Below, in pieces: positions 1 through 8,051 of a stretch of 64,000 nt of DNA (position 1 is the stretch's first letter; each line of letters starts with the position of its first letter). The stretch is from CAJBVG01 sp943371425. Its GTDB lineage: Bacteria; Bacteroidota; Bacteroidia; Sphingobacteriales; Sphingobacteriaceae. The stretch lies in the NCBI GenBank assembly GCA_943371425.1, contig CALRUR010000011.1, positions 41,698-105,697 on the forward strand, read 5' to 3'. The notes below the pieces were generated by a model. The model had not been told where the DNA came from. It was given only the letters and a program-made list of their open reading frames with translations, and did not search any database. Both the position numbers and the translations under genes were made by a program.

Positions 1-55
1 GGTGCTAGGTATTAGTTATTGTGTAATTAAGTTATTAAGTGATGAAGTAACTTTA

Positions 56-97
56 CCAGTCACCAGTCACCAGTCACTATTCACCATTCGTCACTAC
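56..97. repeat. 7-bp tandem array at purK 3' end
   Basis: Three exact CCAGTCA heptamers (56-76) are followed in the same 7-bp register by three degenerate units (77-97) that lie inside the purK stop codon and its last codons. The rest of bases 1-55 holds nothing I can identify. This is one of a family of 7/8-bp arrays in this window. Confidence 0.8.
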
Positions 98-1225
98 TTT
101 CAACATCTCCTTTACCAACCTTGCTTTCCGTATTGCTTCCCCACGTTGTTCGTCGAGCACCGTAACGTGTCCCATTTTACGGAAAGGTTTGGTTATTTTC
201 TTTCCATATAAATGTACATATACTCCATCTAATTCTAAAATATTTTCTAAGCCTTCATAATGTGCTTCACCAGTATGACCTTCTTCTCCCAACACATTGA
301 TCATTACCGAAACATATTTTGCATCCGTATTGGCTAATGGTTGATTAAAGATGGCTCTTAAGTGTTGTTCAAATTGAGAGCATAAATTACCTTCGATGGT
401 TTGATGGCCACTGTTGTGCGGGCGAGGAGCCATTTCATTTACTAATATTCTTCCATCTTTGGTTAAAAACATTTCCACGGCTAATAACCCAACTAATTGT
501 AATTCCTCTGCAATTTTAACAGCTATGTTTTCGGCTTTCATGGCAATGTATTCCGATACGTCTGCGGGTGAAACCAAAAATTCAACCAAGTTAGCTGTCG
601 GGTGAAAATCCATTTCTACCAAAGGAAAGGTTTTGCATTCGCCATTGGCATTACGAGCTACAATTACGGCTAATTCTTTTTCAAAATCTACTAATCGTTC
701 TACTAAACTAGGTGCTTCAAAAGCTAAATGAAAATCTTCTCTGTTTCTAATAATTTGTACGCCCTTGCCATCGTATCCATCATTACGCAGCTTTTGTACA
801 TAAGGTAAACTCCAAGCTAAATTTTCGAGTGCTGCTTTATTATCAACTAATAAAAAATCGGAGGTAGGGATGTGGTGATCTTTCATCCACTGTTTTTGTA
901 CTCCTTTATCTCTAATCATTTTTATGATGGAAGGTTGAGGATAGACTTGTACTCCTTCTGTTTCTAATTTCTCTAAAGCCTCTACGTTTACTTTTTCAAT
1001 TTCGATGGTAATTAAATCAAGCGATTTGCCAAAATTATAAACAGTGTCAAAATCTGTAATATCACCTACACTAAATTCATCGCAAATATTTTTACAGGGT
1101 GCATTTGCATCGGGGTCTATCACATGGCAGGTAACATTATAGTTCAATGCATTCTGAATCCACATACGTCCTAATTGTCCGCCGCCTAATATTCCTAATT
1201 TTAAATTTCCGTAAAATGTTTTCAT
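77..1225 (-). CDS. purK: N5-carboxyaminoimidazole ribonucleotide synthase (PurK)
   Basis: PurK is an ATP-grasp enzyme that carboxylates aminoimidazole ribonucleotide with bicarbonate in cytosolic purine synthesis. The 382-residue length is normal for the family. The N-terminal nucleotide-binding-like motif LGILGGGQLGRM, the ATP-grasp middle with KLRNDGYDGKGVQ, and the metal/phosphate end ILVNEMAPRPHNSGH are all visible. The start is an ATG that directly abuts the nuoB stop codon with no spacer, so purK is probably the last gene of a nuoA-nuoB-purK transcript. The final codons and the TAG stop lie inside a 7-bp repeat array. The family call is secure; the operon with complex I subunits is inferred from spacing. 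Confidence 0.95.
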   Translation of the reverse strand: MKTFYGNLKLGILGGGQLGRMWIQNALNYNVTCHVIDPDANAPCKNICDEFSVGDITDFDTVYNFGKSLDLITIEIEKVNVEALEKLETEGVQVYPQPSIIKMIRDKGVQKQWMKDHHIPTSDFLLVDNKAALENLAWSLPYVQKLRNDGYDGKGVQIIRNREDFHLAFEAPSLVERLVDFEKELAVIVARNANGECKTFPLVEMDFHPTANLVEFLVSPADVSEYIAMKAENIAVKIAEELQLVGLLAVEMFLTKDGRILVNEMAPRPHNSGHQTIEGNLCSQFEQHLRAIFNQPLANTDAKYVSVMINVLGEEGHTGEAHYEGLENILELDGVYVHLYGKKITKPFRKMGHVTVLDEQRGEAIRKARLVKEMLKVVTNGE

Positions 1226-1714
1226 TTATGCTTCTTGCTTTACGCTTCCAACTTTAATTTTTCTTTGTAATTCTAATATGCCGCCAATCAATGCTTCGGG
1301 ACGAGGTGGGCAGCCTTGTATATACACATCCACCGGAATTATTTGATCAACTCCCTTTACTACATGGTAACCGTGTTGCCAATATGGTCCGCCGCAATTA
1401 GAGCAAGATCCCATGCTAATTACATAGCGTGGCTCAGGCATTTGTTCGTATAAAATCTTAATTCGTTCGGCCATTTTAAAAGTAACCGTTCCGGCTACAA
1501 TCATTACGTCTGCTTGCCTTGGCGAAGGGCGTGGAAATACTCCGAAACGTTCTAAATCGAAATTGCCAGATTGTGTATCCATAAATTCGATGGCACAACA
1601 AGCCAAGCCAAAACCCATTGGCCAAAGTGACGATAGGCGTGCCCAATTTAGCAATTCATCTAATTTGGTGATGGCTACTCCTTCGCGTTCTAATTGGTGT
1701 GGTAACTTACTCAT
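1226..1714 (-). CDS. nuoB: NADH-quinone oxidoreductase subunit B (NuoB)
   Basis: NuoB carries the terminal [4Fe-4S] cluster N2 of respiratory complex I and passes electrons to quinone at the membrane interface. At 162 residues it is typical. The adjacent cysteines C39-C40 (LACCAIEF), C104 in GSCSNCGG and C135 in GCPPRPE are the expected N2 ligands. The gene overlaps nuoA by 8 nt (shared ATGAGTAA), which suggests translational coupling. What follows is purK and not nuoC, so the complex I genes are split in this genome unless they continue elsewhere. No other nuo gene is in the window. Confidence 0.95.
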   Translation of the reverse strand: MSKLPHQLEREGVAITKLDELLNWARLSSLWPMGFGLACCAIEFMDTQSGNFDLERFGVFPRPSPRQADVMIVAGTVTFKMAERIKILYEQMPEPRYVISMGSCSNCGGPYWQHGYHVVKGVDQIIPVDVYIQGCPPRPEALIGGILELQRKIKVGSVKQEA

Positions 1715-2318
1715 TCGTTTCTTTTTTAACTGCCGATCTAAATGGTGGTCGCCTTACTCCACTTGGCGCAGGTGCCGGAGCACTAGTGTTTACTGAACTC
1801 TCCGTAGGCTCTAATTTTACTTCGAGTGTAAATTCTTTAACTGTATAGCGGGTATTATTTATGGCTTCATACAGTTTTGCGGGTACTAATGAGTTCGAAC
1901 TTGGTATTTGTATAGTGGGGCGAATCCATTCTAAATCACCTTTACGCCAAACATATACCAGGCCTAGTAACAATATAAAAATAAAAATGCTCATCTCTAT
2001 CATGTTAAACATTGCCCAATTCGGAACGTTTGCCAATAAATTTTTATCAGCAAAAATGGTTGACCATGGAAATAAGAAAATCAATTCTACATCAAACAAT
2101 AAAAATATAATGGCTATTATGTAGAAACGCATGTTAAATGGGGTACGAGAGGGGCCCTCTGTTACTTCGCCACACTCATAAGTAGAGTTTTTTATGGCAT
2201 TTGGTTTGCGTTTTTGTAAGAAGGCGTTAATGCCCATGCCAATTAGAATAAATGCTATTCCTAAGAGCATGAAAATTAATATTTTGCCGAATTCGCTTAG
2301 TTCTTCGCTTCCTTGCAT
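1707..2318 (-). CDS. nuoA: NADH-quinone oxidoreductase subunit A (NuoA), C-terminally extended
   Basis: NuoA is a three-helix membrane subunit of complex I near the quinone channel. Three hydrophobic helices are visible; the conserved loop with YECG and the helix with FDVELIFLFPW mark the family. I start at the ATG at 2318; a TTG five codons upstream is less likely. The protein is about 203 residues, whereas NuoA is usually 120-150. The extra 60 or so residues after the third helix are hydrophilic, rich in Ala/Pro and basic residues near the end (APAPAPSGVRRPPF), with no recognisable domain. The extension is in frame up to the nuoB overlap, so it is not an obvious frameshift product. Confidence 0.93.
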   Translation of the reverse strand: MQGSEELSEFGKILIFMLLGIAFILIGMGINAFLQKRKPNAIKNSTYECGEVTEGPSRTPFNMRFYIIAIIFLLFDVELIFLFPWSTIFADKNLLANVPNWAMFNMIEMSIFIFILLLGLVYVWRKGDLEWIRPTIQIPSSNSLVPAKLYEAINNTRYTVKEFTLEVKLEPTESSVNTSAPAPAPSGVRRPPFRSAVKKETNE

Positions 2319-2346
2319 GTTCAAAAATAACAAAATTTAACGAGCA

Positions 2347-3543
2347 TTAATGCAGATTTTGAGCGATAACATAACCAGATGCCCAAGCCCATTGGAAATT
2401 ATAGCCTCCTAGCCAACCCGTTACATCTACACATTCGCCGCCAAAGAATAATCCTGGAATTTTTTTAGCTTCTAAACTTTTAGAAGAAAGTTCGTTGGTA
2501 TCTATACCTCCACGCATAACCTCTGCTTTTTCATAGCCCTTATCGCCTGCAGGTATAACTTCAAACCTATGGATGGTGTTTTCAATTAACTCTAATTCTG
2601 TATTACTCAAACTTGCCAAATTTTTATCGTATGGTAAGTAAACAGCCATGGCGTTACAAAGTTTGTTTGGTAAAAAAACAGAAAGGAAATTTTGCAATAA
2701 TTTCTTTCCGTTTTGCTGCCTGGTTTCGTCTATTAATTTTTTTATAGATTGATGAGGGAGAAAATCAATATAAATTGGATTGGGTGCGCGCCAATACGAT
2801 GATATTTGTAAGATGGCTGGCCCGCTTAGACCCCAATGGGTAAATAAAATATTTTCTTCGAATGAAATTTCATCATTACTTACCACAGAATACACACTGG
2901 TTCCACTCATGGCTTCAAACCATTCTCTTTGTTTATGCCCAATTACTAAAGGCACGAGGGCAGGGGCTGTTTTGGTAATTTTTAGGTCGAATTGTTGAGC
3001 CACTTTAAAAGCAAAATCCGTAGCACCCATTTTGGGTATCGGTAATCCTCCGGTAGCAATTACTAAATTTGTACAAAGTATTTCTTGAGACTTTCCATTC
3101 TTCAAAATTTTCAGTTCAAAACCTTCTTCTATTTTGTCAATATTTTGAACAGATGTATTGGTGTAAATTTGCTGACCGAGTTCATCAATTAAATTTTCAA
3201 AAGCGCTTACAATGTCCGATGCTTTATTACTCGTTGGGAATAATTGACCTAGTGTTTTTTCTTGCCCTTCTATCCCAAACATGTCGAAAAATTGTACGGT
3301 ATCATCCACTGTCCATTGAGAAAGCGCCGACTTGCTGAAGTGTTCGTTTTGCGAAATGAAATTAGCAGCAGTGGTATGTAAGTTTGTATAATTACATCGT
3401 CCACCTCCCGATATTAAAATTTTTGCACCTACTTTATCAATGTGTTCTATAATTAATGCCGATTTACCCACATATCCTGCTTGTACGGCACACATTAGTC
3501 CACATGCACCGCCACCAATTATTACCACATCAAATCGTTCCAT
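2347..3543 (-). CDS. NAD(P)/FAD-dependent oxidoreductase, HI0933/BaiN-like
   Basis: This is a flavoprotein of the HI0933/YhiN/BaiN family, whose biochemical roles are mostly unknown; some members reduce bile-acid intermediates. The 398-residue length fits. An N-terminal dinucleotide fold (VVIIGGGACGLMCA), the family motif ISGGGRCNYTN near residue 45, and the C-terminal FAD signature GLFFGGECVDVTGWLGGYNFQWAWASG (shown here as GECVDVTGWLGGYNFQ) are present. It is probably cytosolic, having no signal peptide. It is followed 4 nt later (upstream in transcription) by the CoA-transferase gene, so the two are likely cotranscribed. The substrate cannot be told from sequence. Confidence 0.9.
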   Translation of the reverse strand: MERFDVVIIGGGACGLMCAVQAGYVGKSALIIEHIDKVGAKILISGGGRCNYTNLHTTAANFISQNEHFSKSALSQWTVDDTVQFFDMFGIEGQEKTLGQLFPTSNKASDIVSAFENLIDELGQQIYTNTSVQNIDKIEEGFELKILKNGKSQEILCTNLVIATGGLPIPKMGATDFAFKVAQQFDLKITKTAPALVPLVIGHKQREWFEAMSGTSVYSVVSNDEISFEENILFTHWGLSGPAILQISSYWRAPNPIYIDFLPHQSIKKLIDETRQQNGKKLLQNFLSVFLPNKLCNAMAVYLPYDKNLASLSNTELELIENTIHRFEVIPAGDKGYEKAEVMRGGIDTNELSSKSLEAKKIPGLFFGGECVDVTGWLGGYNFQWAWASGYVIAQNLH

Positions 3544-3547
3544 AAAT

Positions 3548-4807
3548 TTATTTAGCTAAATATTGTTTCCAAAGATTTTCTCTATGGTCAGGGTGTGCAA
3601 TGCTAATGAGCGCTTTGGCTCTTTGTTCTAAATTTAATCCGAATAAATTCACAGAACCGTATTCGGTTACTACATAATGTACATGTCCGCGTGTTGTAAC
3701 TACACCTGCGCCAGGTTTTAAATTAAATACAATTTTAGATTCGCCTTTGTTAGTGGTAGAAGGTAATGCGATTATGGGTTTACCGTTATGCGAAATTGCT
3801 GCAGCGCGCATAAAATCCATTTGCCCCCCAATGCCAGAATACATTCGGTTTCCGATAGAGTCGGCACAAATTTGACCGGTTAAATCTATTTCTAAGGCAG
3901 AGTTAATAGCCGTTACTTGGTCGTTGCGATAAATGTTTAATGGAGAATTTACATATAAAACATCGCGCATTTTTACGAGCGGATTATCATTTAAAAAATC
4001 GTACACATTTTTAGATCCGTATGCAAAAGTTGAAACGATTTGATTTTTATCTATTTTTTTTCGAGCGCCTGTAATAGCACCTTTATTAAATAAACCAATG
4101 AGTCCATCGCTAAACATTTCGGTATGTATGCCAAGGTCTTTGTGGTTTCCTAAGCATGAAAGCACTGCATCTGGTATAGCGCCAATGCCCATTTGTAAAC
4201 AGGCACCATCGTCGACTAATTCCGCAACATTTTTACCAATGTTTTGTTCAATTTCTGATATAGGGTGCGAGGACATTTCGGGCAAATCATCGGTACATAA
4301 AACTCCGAAGTTTATTTTACTCTGATGGATCATTCCATCGCCATGTGTGCGAGGCATTTTAGGATTTATTTGAGCAATCACAATTTTTGCATACTCAATA
4401 GCAGTTAAGCTAGTATCTACAGATACCCCTAAAGTGCAATATCCATGAACATCTGGAGGTGATACATGTATAAGCGCAACATCTAATGGAAGAATGTTTT
4501 TCTTGAATAAAAGAGGAATTTCTGAAAGAAAAATTGGGATGAAATCCGCACGTTTTTCATTCACTGCTTTGCGCACATTAGAGCCAATGAAAAAAGCATC
4601 GAGTTTAAAATGTTCTTCCATTCCGGGAGCCACATAGGGTGCATCTCCTTCGGTATGTATGTGAACTATATTAACGCCAAACAGCTCGTTGCTACGAGCT
4701 GTCATGGCTTTAATTAATGTTTGTGGAGCAGCGGCTACGCTGTGAATAAATACTCTATCGTGTGATTTTATATTTTTTACTGCCTCTTCGGCCGAACAAA
4801 TAATCAT
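3548..4807 (-). CDS. acetyl-CoA hydrolase/CoA-transferase family protein
   Basis: The 419-residue protein belongs to the acetyl-CoA hydrolase/4-hydroxybutyrate CoA-transferase family, which moves CoA between carboxylates through a glutamyl-CoA intermediate. The motif GACLQMGIGAIPDAV, the segment GIHTEMFSDG holding the probable catalytic Glu, and GIGGQMDFMRAA near the C-terminus support this. It lacks a signal peptide and should act in the cytosol. The gene begins one base after the end of the outer-membrane barrel gene upstream and lies 4 nt from the flavoprotein gene, so all three may form one transcript. Whether it hydrolyses acetyl-CoA or transfers CoA to another acid is not decidable here. 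Confidence 0.9.
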   Translation of the reverse strand: MIICSAEEAVKNIKSHDRVFIHSVAAAPQTLIKAMTARSNELFGVNIVHIHTEGDAPYVAPGMEEHFKLDAFFIGSNVRKAVNEKRADFIPIFLSEIPLLFKKNILPLDVALIHVSPPDVHGYCTLGVSVDTSLTAIEYAKIVIAQINPKMPRTHGDGMIHQSKINFGVLCTDDLPEMSSHPISEIEQNIGKNVAELVDDGACLQMGIGAIPDAVLSCLGNHKDLGIHTEMFSDGLIGLFNKGAITGARKKIDKNQIVSTFAYGSKNVYDFLNDNPLVKMRDVLYVNSPLNIYRNDQVTAINSALEIDLTGQICADSIGNRMYSGIGGQMDFMRAAAISHNGKPIIALPSTTNKGESKIVFNLKPGAGVVTTRGHVHYVVTEYGSVNLFGLNLEQRAKALISIAHPDHRENLWKQYLAK

Positions 4808-4808
4808 G

Positions 4809-5348
4809 CTATAATTTTAGCGACAAAGATACTTGGAATTGTTGGTTTTTAGAAGTGGTTAATTTCTCCAATTCGGAAAATCCAACAATGTAACGAGCAC
4901 TTGCACCTAACCTCCAAACTTGTGCAGAAGCACCAAAGGCTCCGCTAAGTTCCGATTTTTTAAAATCGGGTTGTACAGTTAAAATATTACCGATGCCTTC
5001 AATACTTTCATCAATTAAATAAGAGAATTGCGGACCTGCATCCAAGGTAATCATTGGAAAAATTTTGAGTTTCAGCATTACGGGTATGTCGATGTAATTG
5101 AGTGTTACATCTTTTACATTACTCTCTTTGTAACCACGCTGAGAGAACAATAATTCTGGCTGAACGGCTAAAATAATAAGGTTAAATTTAGCATAAGCTC
5201 CAACATGGAACCCTTGTTTAAAATCAGTGTTTAAATTGGTGCTGTAAATGTTCGAAAAGTTTAAACCACCTTTCACACCGTAAGAAATTTGCGCAATTGA
5301 AGCCTTTACCACTAGTAAAAGCAACAGGGAAAGTATTATTTTTTTCAT
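4809..5348 (-). CDS. outer-membrane beta-barrel protein, PorT-like
   Basis: A 179-residue exported protein with a signal peptide ending VKASIAQ and alternating hydrophobic strands that read as an eight-stranded barrel of the OMP_b-brl_2/PorT-like family common in Bacteroidota. The motif ISYGVKGGLNFSN follows the cleavage site and SLSLKL forms a typical C-terminal strand. The function of most family members is unknown; it is not recognisable as the PorT of type IX secretion. It lies between a START-like protein gene and the CoA transferase gene on the same strand. Confidence 0.8.
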   Translation of the reverse strand: MKKIILSLLLLLVVKASIAQISYGVKGGLNFSNIYSTNLNTDFKQGFHVGAYAKFNLIILAVQPELLFSQRGYKESNVKDVTLNYIDIPVMLKLKIFPMITLDAGPQFSYLIDESIEGIGNILTVQPDFKKSELSGAFGASAQVWRLGASARYIVGFSELEKLTTSKNQQFQVSLSLKL

Positions 5349-5367
5349 ATGCTCGTTTGCTCATAAG

Positions 5368-5415
5368 TTCGACAATTCGACATTTCGATAATTCGACAGT
5401 TCGTTAGTTCGAAAC
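5368..5415. repeat. 8-bp tandem array, six TTCGAnnn units
   Basis: Six consecutive octamers in perfect register, such as TTCGACAA and TTCGATAA, fill the gap between the outer-membrane barrel gene and the SRPBCC gene. The last two units cover the SRPBCC stop codon (5404-5406) and its preceding codons. Confidence 0.85.
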
Positions 5416-5943
5416 ATCCATTTCTACTAACTTCTTTAGTGCTAGTAGTGTTTCTTCGTCTTGTTCTTTAAATTGACTTTTAAAAAAAACAAATAACGAA
5501 CGAAGGAACCAATTTTGTGCACTTACTTCACTGTATTGAGTAATTTCTGTGGTAAATGCTTGAGTTTCTACGAATTTAATTTTAACATGGTTTCTAAGAA
5601 TACCATTTTCGAGTTCAAATTCATACAGTTGTTCAGGAATTACCTCTACCACTTTTTCAATCATTTCAAAATCTTCGCCATTTTCTTTCACATGAAGTTT
5701 AAACTCCGAACCTTTTTGGAGAGCTTCTCCTTTAATGTTTTCAATTTTTACGAAGCCAGGCATCCATTGGCTCATGAGTTCTTTATTACTAAAAACTTTC
5801 CAAGTTTGTTTTGCCGAGCGATTTACCACCACAGTAGTTTCATAGGTTACGGTAGGTTTAACAAGTCCGATTGCGTAGAAACCAAGGAAGCAAGTGGCAA
5901 TGAAGCCAATTACATAGAGGAGGGTTTTGGTAGTGAAGTTCAT
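5404..5943 (-). CDS. SRPBCC (START-like) family protein
   Basis: A 179-residue protein with one N-terminal membrane segment (LLYVIGFIATCFLGFYAIGLV) followed by a START/Bet v1-like domain; the core VVNRSAKQTWKVFSNKELMSQWMPGF fits the polyketide-cyclase/SRPBCC superfamily, which binds hydrophobic ligands. The domain would face the periplasm if the N-terminal helix is an anchor. It lies downstream of the DUF4345 gene on the same strand, with a repeat-filled gap between them, near a divergent AraC-type regulator. The last codons (Val-Ser-Asn-stop) are part of an 8-bp repeat array. Ligand and role are unknown. Confidence 0.78.
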   Translation of the reverse strand: MNFTTKTLLYVIGFIATCFLGFYAIGLVKPTVTYETTVVVNRSAKQTWKVFSNKELMSQWMPGFVKIENIKGEALQKGSEFKLHVKENGEDFEMIEKVVEVIPEQLYEFELENGILRNHVKIKFVETQAFTTEITQYSEVSAQNWFLRSLFVFFKSQFKEQDEETLLALKKLVEMDVSN

Positions 5944-5961
5944 GAGGCGAATATACGATTA

Positions 5962-6049
5962 TTCGAAAATTCGAATGGTAGAAATTTCGAAATGTAGAAT
6001 TGTCGAAAGGCCGAAAATCCGAAAGACCGATATTCCGAAAGTTCGTTTT
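5962..6049. repeat. 8-bp tandem array, eleven units
   Basis: Eleven octamers in uninterrupted 8-bp register with core nnCGAAAn (examples TTCGAAAA, TCCGAAAG, GTAGAATT). This is the longest 8-bp array in the window and fills most of the gap between the SRPBCC start and the DUF4345 stop. Confidence 0.88.
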
Positions 6050-6066
6050 GGTAGATATCGGTCCTT

Positions 6067-6094
6067 TACTCGCTACTCTTTACTCGCTACTCTT
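6067..6094. repeat. 7-bp array: two exact 14-bp copies
   Basis: TACTCGCTACTCTT occurs twice head to tail, that is, four heptamers. The second copy encodes the last residues (Lys-Ser-Ser-Glu) and the stop codon (6080-6082) of the DUF4345 gene. It sits beside an 8-bp array in the same gap, so both period classes coexist here. Confidence 0.85.
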
Positions 6095-6469
6095 AAAAAA
6101 AAGAAACAGTGCCGCACTTGCTAACACCGTTTCGGTAATGATCCATTGAGTACCAAAGGCTCCCAAGGCACCATCAACCACAATAGTTAACAAACGCGAT
6201 AGGGCATAAGATCCCCAGAATACGGCAAGGAACAACATTCCATGTTTTAGGTTGTTTCTCCATAAATAAATCATCACCATTAAAATGGCAATGCCTGCGC
6301 CACCGTATACCCCACGGATGGAACTCATTGCGTCGGTGTTTTCTAATTTTACTTGAACCAGATCCATCACCGATTGTGGACTGTTAAATGCCATTAGGCT
6401 TACGCTTGCAATGCCCAATACTGAAATGCCCATAAGTATGGAACACGAAATTTTAATTACTTTATTCAT
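6080..6469 (-). CDS. DUF4345-like four-helix membrane protein
   Basis: A 129-residue protein with four predicted membrane helices. The segment SIRGVYGGAGIAILMVMIYLWR in the second helix (core SIRGVYGG) and SYALSRLLTIVVDG in the third resemble the DUF4345 family, which has no assigned function. It is transcribed away from the AraC-type regulator, with a good promoter between them (6496-6523), so it may be that regulator's target. Its C-terminal residues are encoded by a 7-bp repeat array. Confidence 0.75.
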   Translation of the reverse strand: MNKVIKISCSILMGISVLGIASVSLMAFNSPQSVMDLVQVKLENTDAMSSIRGVYGGAGIAILMVMIYLWRNNLKHGMLFLAVFWGSYALSRLLTIVVDGALGAFGTQWIITETVLASAALFLFFKSSE

Positions 6470-6495
6470 AATAATATTTGTTTAGTATTTTTAGG

Positions 6496-6523
6496 CAAAA
6501 GTCGAGGAAAATGGGATAGCCAA
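6496..6523 (-). promoter_or_regulatory. promoter of the DUF4345 gene
   Basis: Reading on the - strand, TTG (6521-6523), a 17-bp spacer and GACTTTTG (6496-6503) resemble the Bacteroidota -33/-7 pair TTG-N17 to 23-TAnnTTTG with one mismatch (G for T). It is 26 nt upstream of the ATG at 6469. Its -33 element lies just before a possible TTG start of the divergent AraC gene. Confidence 0.5.
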
Positions 6524-6560
6524 GTTGACCATTTGCGACAATGAATTGACAGATTACGAC

Positions 6561-7562
6561 ATGCATGTACATAAAGAAATACTATTGAGTTTAGCACGTA
6601 ATATGCATGGCTTTGGTTTTACAGAACAAGAAATATTTGAATTTGCATGCATCGAAATAAATGCGCTGAGTAATGAGTTCGGGATGGTTGATTCTACTCA
6701 TGGAATAAAACTCTGGGAGGTGATTTTAGAAAAATCTAATTACCCAATAGTAGGCTTGAGTTTTGGTAAAAACATCAACTTTTCATCACTTTCTTGGATT
6801 GCTGCTTTAACTCAAAGTGCAGGTATGTTAAAAGATGCATGGAAGAGTTTTTGCGATTTCTCCTTGCTAATGGGCGATATGTATTATTATGAATTGGAGG
6901 AAAATGAAAGGGAAGTTTGTATATGTTTTTATCCCAACGATAAATGGCTTCAAACAAGCGCCTATACAGCTACGCAAGCTACTTCACATGCCATGAGTTT
7001 ATGTATGTCGCTTTCTGCATTTTTATGCGGTAGAACAGTAGCTTTAAAAGAGGCACAGTTTGCTTTCCATCTAAATTCAAAATATACAGATGCCTATAAG
7101 GAAGTTTTTGGCAAAGTTCAATTTGGTGCCAAGGAAAATAAATTGATTTTCAGTAAGGAAGTAGCTAATATGACTGTGATTACTCATAACGAAAATGTGT
7201 ACCAACACATGTTAGAATTCTGCGAACAGAAATTAAATGAGCTAAAAAAAGCGAGCACCTATTCCGATAAAGTAAAGAAATTGCTTAGCGAGAAAAATTC
7301 ATTTTATTTACCAAAACTCGATGAAATTTCGGCGATGTTGCACCTCAGTAGTCGTACTTTACAGCGTAAACTGAAAGAAGAAAATTTAAACTATCAGCAA
7401 TTGGTAGAAGAGCATCAAATAGGTCATGCTAAAAATCTACTCAAGCAAAAAGATATTCAGGTTAAAGAAATTGCCTACCTCTTAGGTTACTCGAATACCG
7501 AAAGTTTTAACAGAGCTTTTAAGAAGAATACAGGGAGGAGCCCACGGAATTATGAATTATGA
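6561..7562 (+). CDS. AraC-family transcriptional regulator
   Basis: The protein (333 residues from the ATG at 6561; a TTG at 6525 would add 12) has an N-terminal ligand-binding-like region of the type found in ArgR/OruR-like AraC proteins and a C-terminal double helix-turn-helix (about the last 85 residues). The motifs SSRTLQRKLKEENLNYQQL and IAYLLGYSNTESFNRAFKK are classical for AraC DNA-binding domains. It is divergent from the DUF4345-SRPBCC genes and probably controls them and/or itself; the inducer is unknown. The last residues (Asn-Tyr-Glu-Leu) and stop are encoded by the first units of an eight-copy GAATTAT repeat. Confidence 0.9.
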   Translation: MHVHKEILLSLARNMHGFGFTEQEIFEFACIEINALSNEFGMVDSTHGIKLWEVILEKSNYPIVGLSFGKNINFSSLSWIAALTQSAGMLKDAWKSFCDFSLLMGDMYYYELEENEREVCICFYPNDKWLQTSAYTATQATSHAMSLCMSLSAFLCGRTVALKEAQFAFHLNSKYTDAYKEVFGKVQFGAKENKLIFSKEVANMTVITHNENVYQHMLEFCEQKLNELKKASTYSDKVKKLLSEKNSFYLPKLDEISAMLHLSSRTLQRKLKEENLNYQQLVEEHQIGHAKNLLKQKDIQVKEIAYLLGYSNTESFNRAFKKNTGRSPRNYEL

Positions 7563-7602
7563 ATTATGAATTATGAATTATGAATTATGAATTATGAATT
7601 AT
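7547..7602. repeat. exact GAATTAT x8 tandem repeat
   Basis: Eight perfect copies of GAATTAT (56 bp) begin inside the AraC-type gene and cover its stop codon (7560-7562). It is the only perfect array in the window, so it may be the youngest and the most likely to vary in copy number. Because the stop falls within the third copy, loss or gain of copies downstream would not change the protein. Confidence 0.95.
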
Positions 7603-7618
7603 GCGATGATGTTGCCTA

Positions 7619-7658
7619 TTTACGCATTTGCACATTTACTCATTTGCACATTTATATT
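7619..7658. repeat. 8-bp tandem array, five units
   Basis: Five octamers in register, with TTTGCACA twice and TTTACGCA/TTTACTCA between. The array ends on the stop codon (7657-7659) of the - strand zinc-ribbon gene, opposite the 7-bp array of the convergent AraC-type gene. Confidence 0.82.
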
Positions 7659-7938
7659 ATCCATGTGAGCCAAACACTACCACACAAACCAGTACAATAA
7701 GAACTAAAAAAATAACTCTTGCCCAAACAGCTGCTTTTTTGAGTTTACGTTTACGTTCCGAGTCTTCTTCTCTAATGAGCAATAAACTTTCAGCCTCGCT
7801 TTGTAATTTTATTTTTTCTTTTTCTTTTTGATAGGAGAGCCGTTCGGCTTCTAAGAGCGCACCACAATGTTCGCAAGCATCGTCTGTATTACCAATTCGC
7901 TTGGTCCATTGTTTGCAATTTTTACAAAAAGCTTCCAT
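7657..7938 (-). CDS. small zinc-ribbon membrane protein
   Basis: A 93-residue protein. Residues C5-x2-C8 and C22-x2-C25 form a zinc ribbon (FCKNCKQW and ACEHCGAL), followed by a charged, probably coiled-coil region (about 30-68) and one C-terminal membrane helix (VIFLVLIVLVCVVVFG). The layout suggests a cytosolic zinc-binding head anchored by a tail helix. It stands alone between repeat arrays on both sides. I do not recognise a named family; the four cysteines and the helix make it a credible gene. Confidence 0.75.
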   Translation of the reverse strand: MEAFCKNCKQWTKRIGNTDDACEHCGALLEAERLSYQKEKEKIKLQSEAESLLLIREEDSERKRKLKKAAVWARVIFLVLIVLVCVVVFGSHG

Positions 7939-7939
7939 A

Positions 7940-7979
7940 GCTAGTATGCTAGTGTGCTAGTGTGTTAATATGCTAATGT
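7940..7979. repeat. 8-bp array, left arm of an inverted pair
   Basis: Five octamers such as GCTAGTGT and GCTAATGT in register just upstream of the zinc-ribbon gene. They are largely the reverse complement of the units at 8015-8046, leaving a 35-bp spacer. Confidence 0.82.
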
Positions 7980-8014
7980 AGGCAGAGTGTGCAGTATTTG
8001 AGTTCATCACATCA

Positions 8015-8046
8015 ATTAGCATACTAACACATTAGCATACTATCAA
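8015..8046. repeat. 8-bp array, right arm of an inverted pair
   Basis: Four octamers (ATTAGCAT, ACTAACAC and variants) that complement the array at 7940-7979. They run on into (ACTA)n, which covers the stop codon (8052-8054) of the following lipoprotein gene. Confidence 0.8.
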
Positions 8047-8051
8047 ACTAA

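Noticed and set aside
2..211. 69-codon + strand frame at the left edge
   Set aside because: Covers a repeat array and the antisense of the purK end; no recognisable protein features.
2322..2329. TATTTTTG before nuoA as a promoter
   Set aside because: Only 3 nt from the ATG, so transcription would start inside the gene; probably chance in AT-rich DNA.
5515..5997. 160-codon + strand frame opposite the SRPBCC gene
   Set aside because: Antisense to a credible exported protein and runs into a repeat array; no domain or signal seen.
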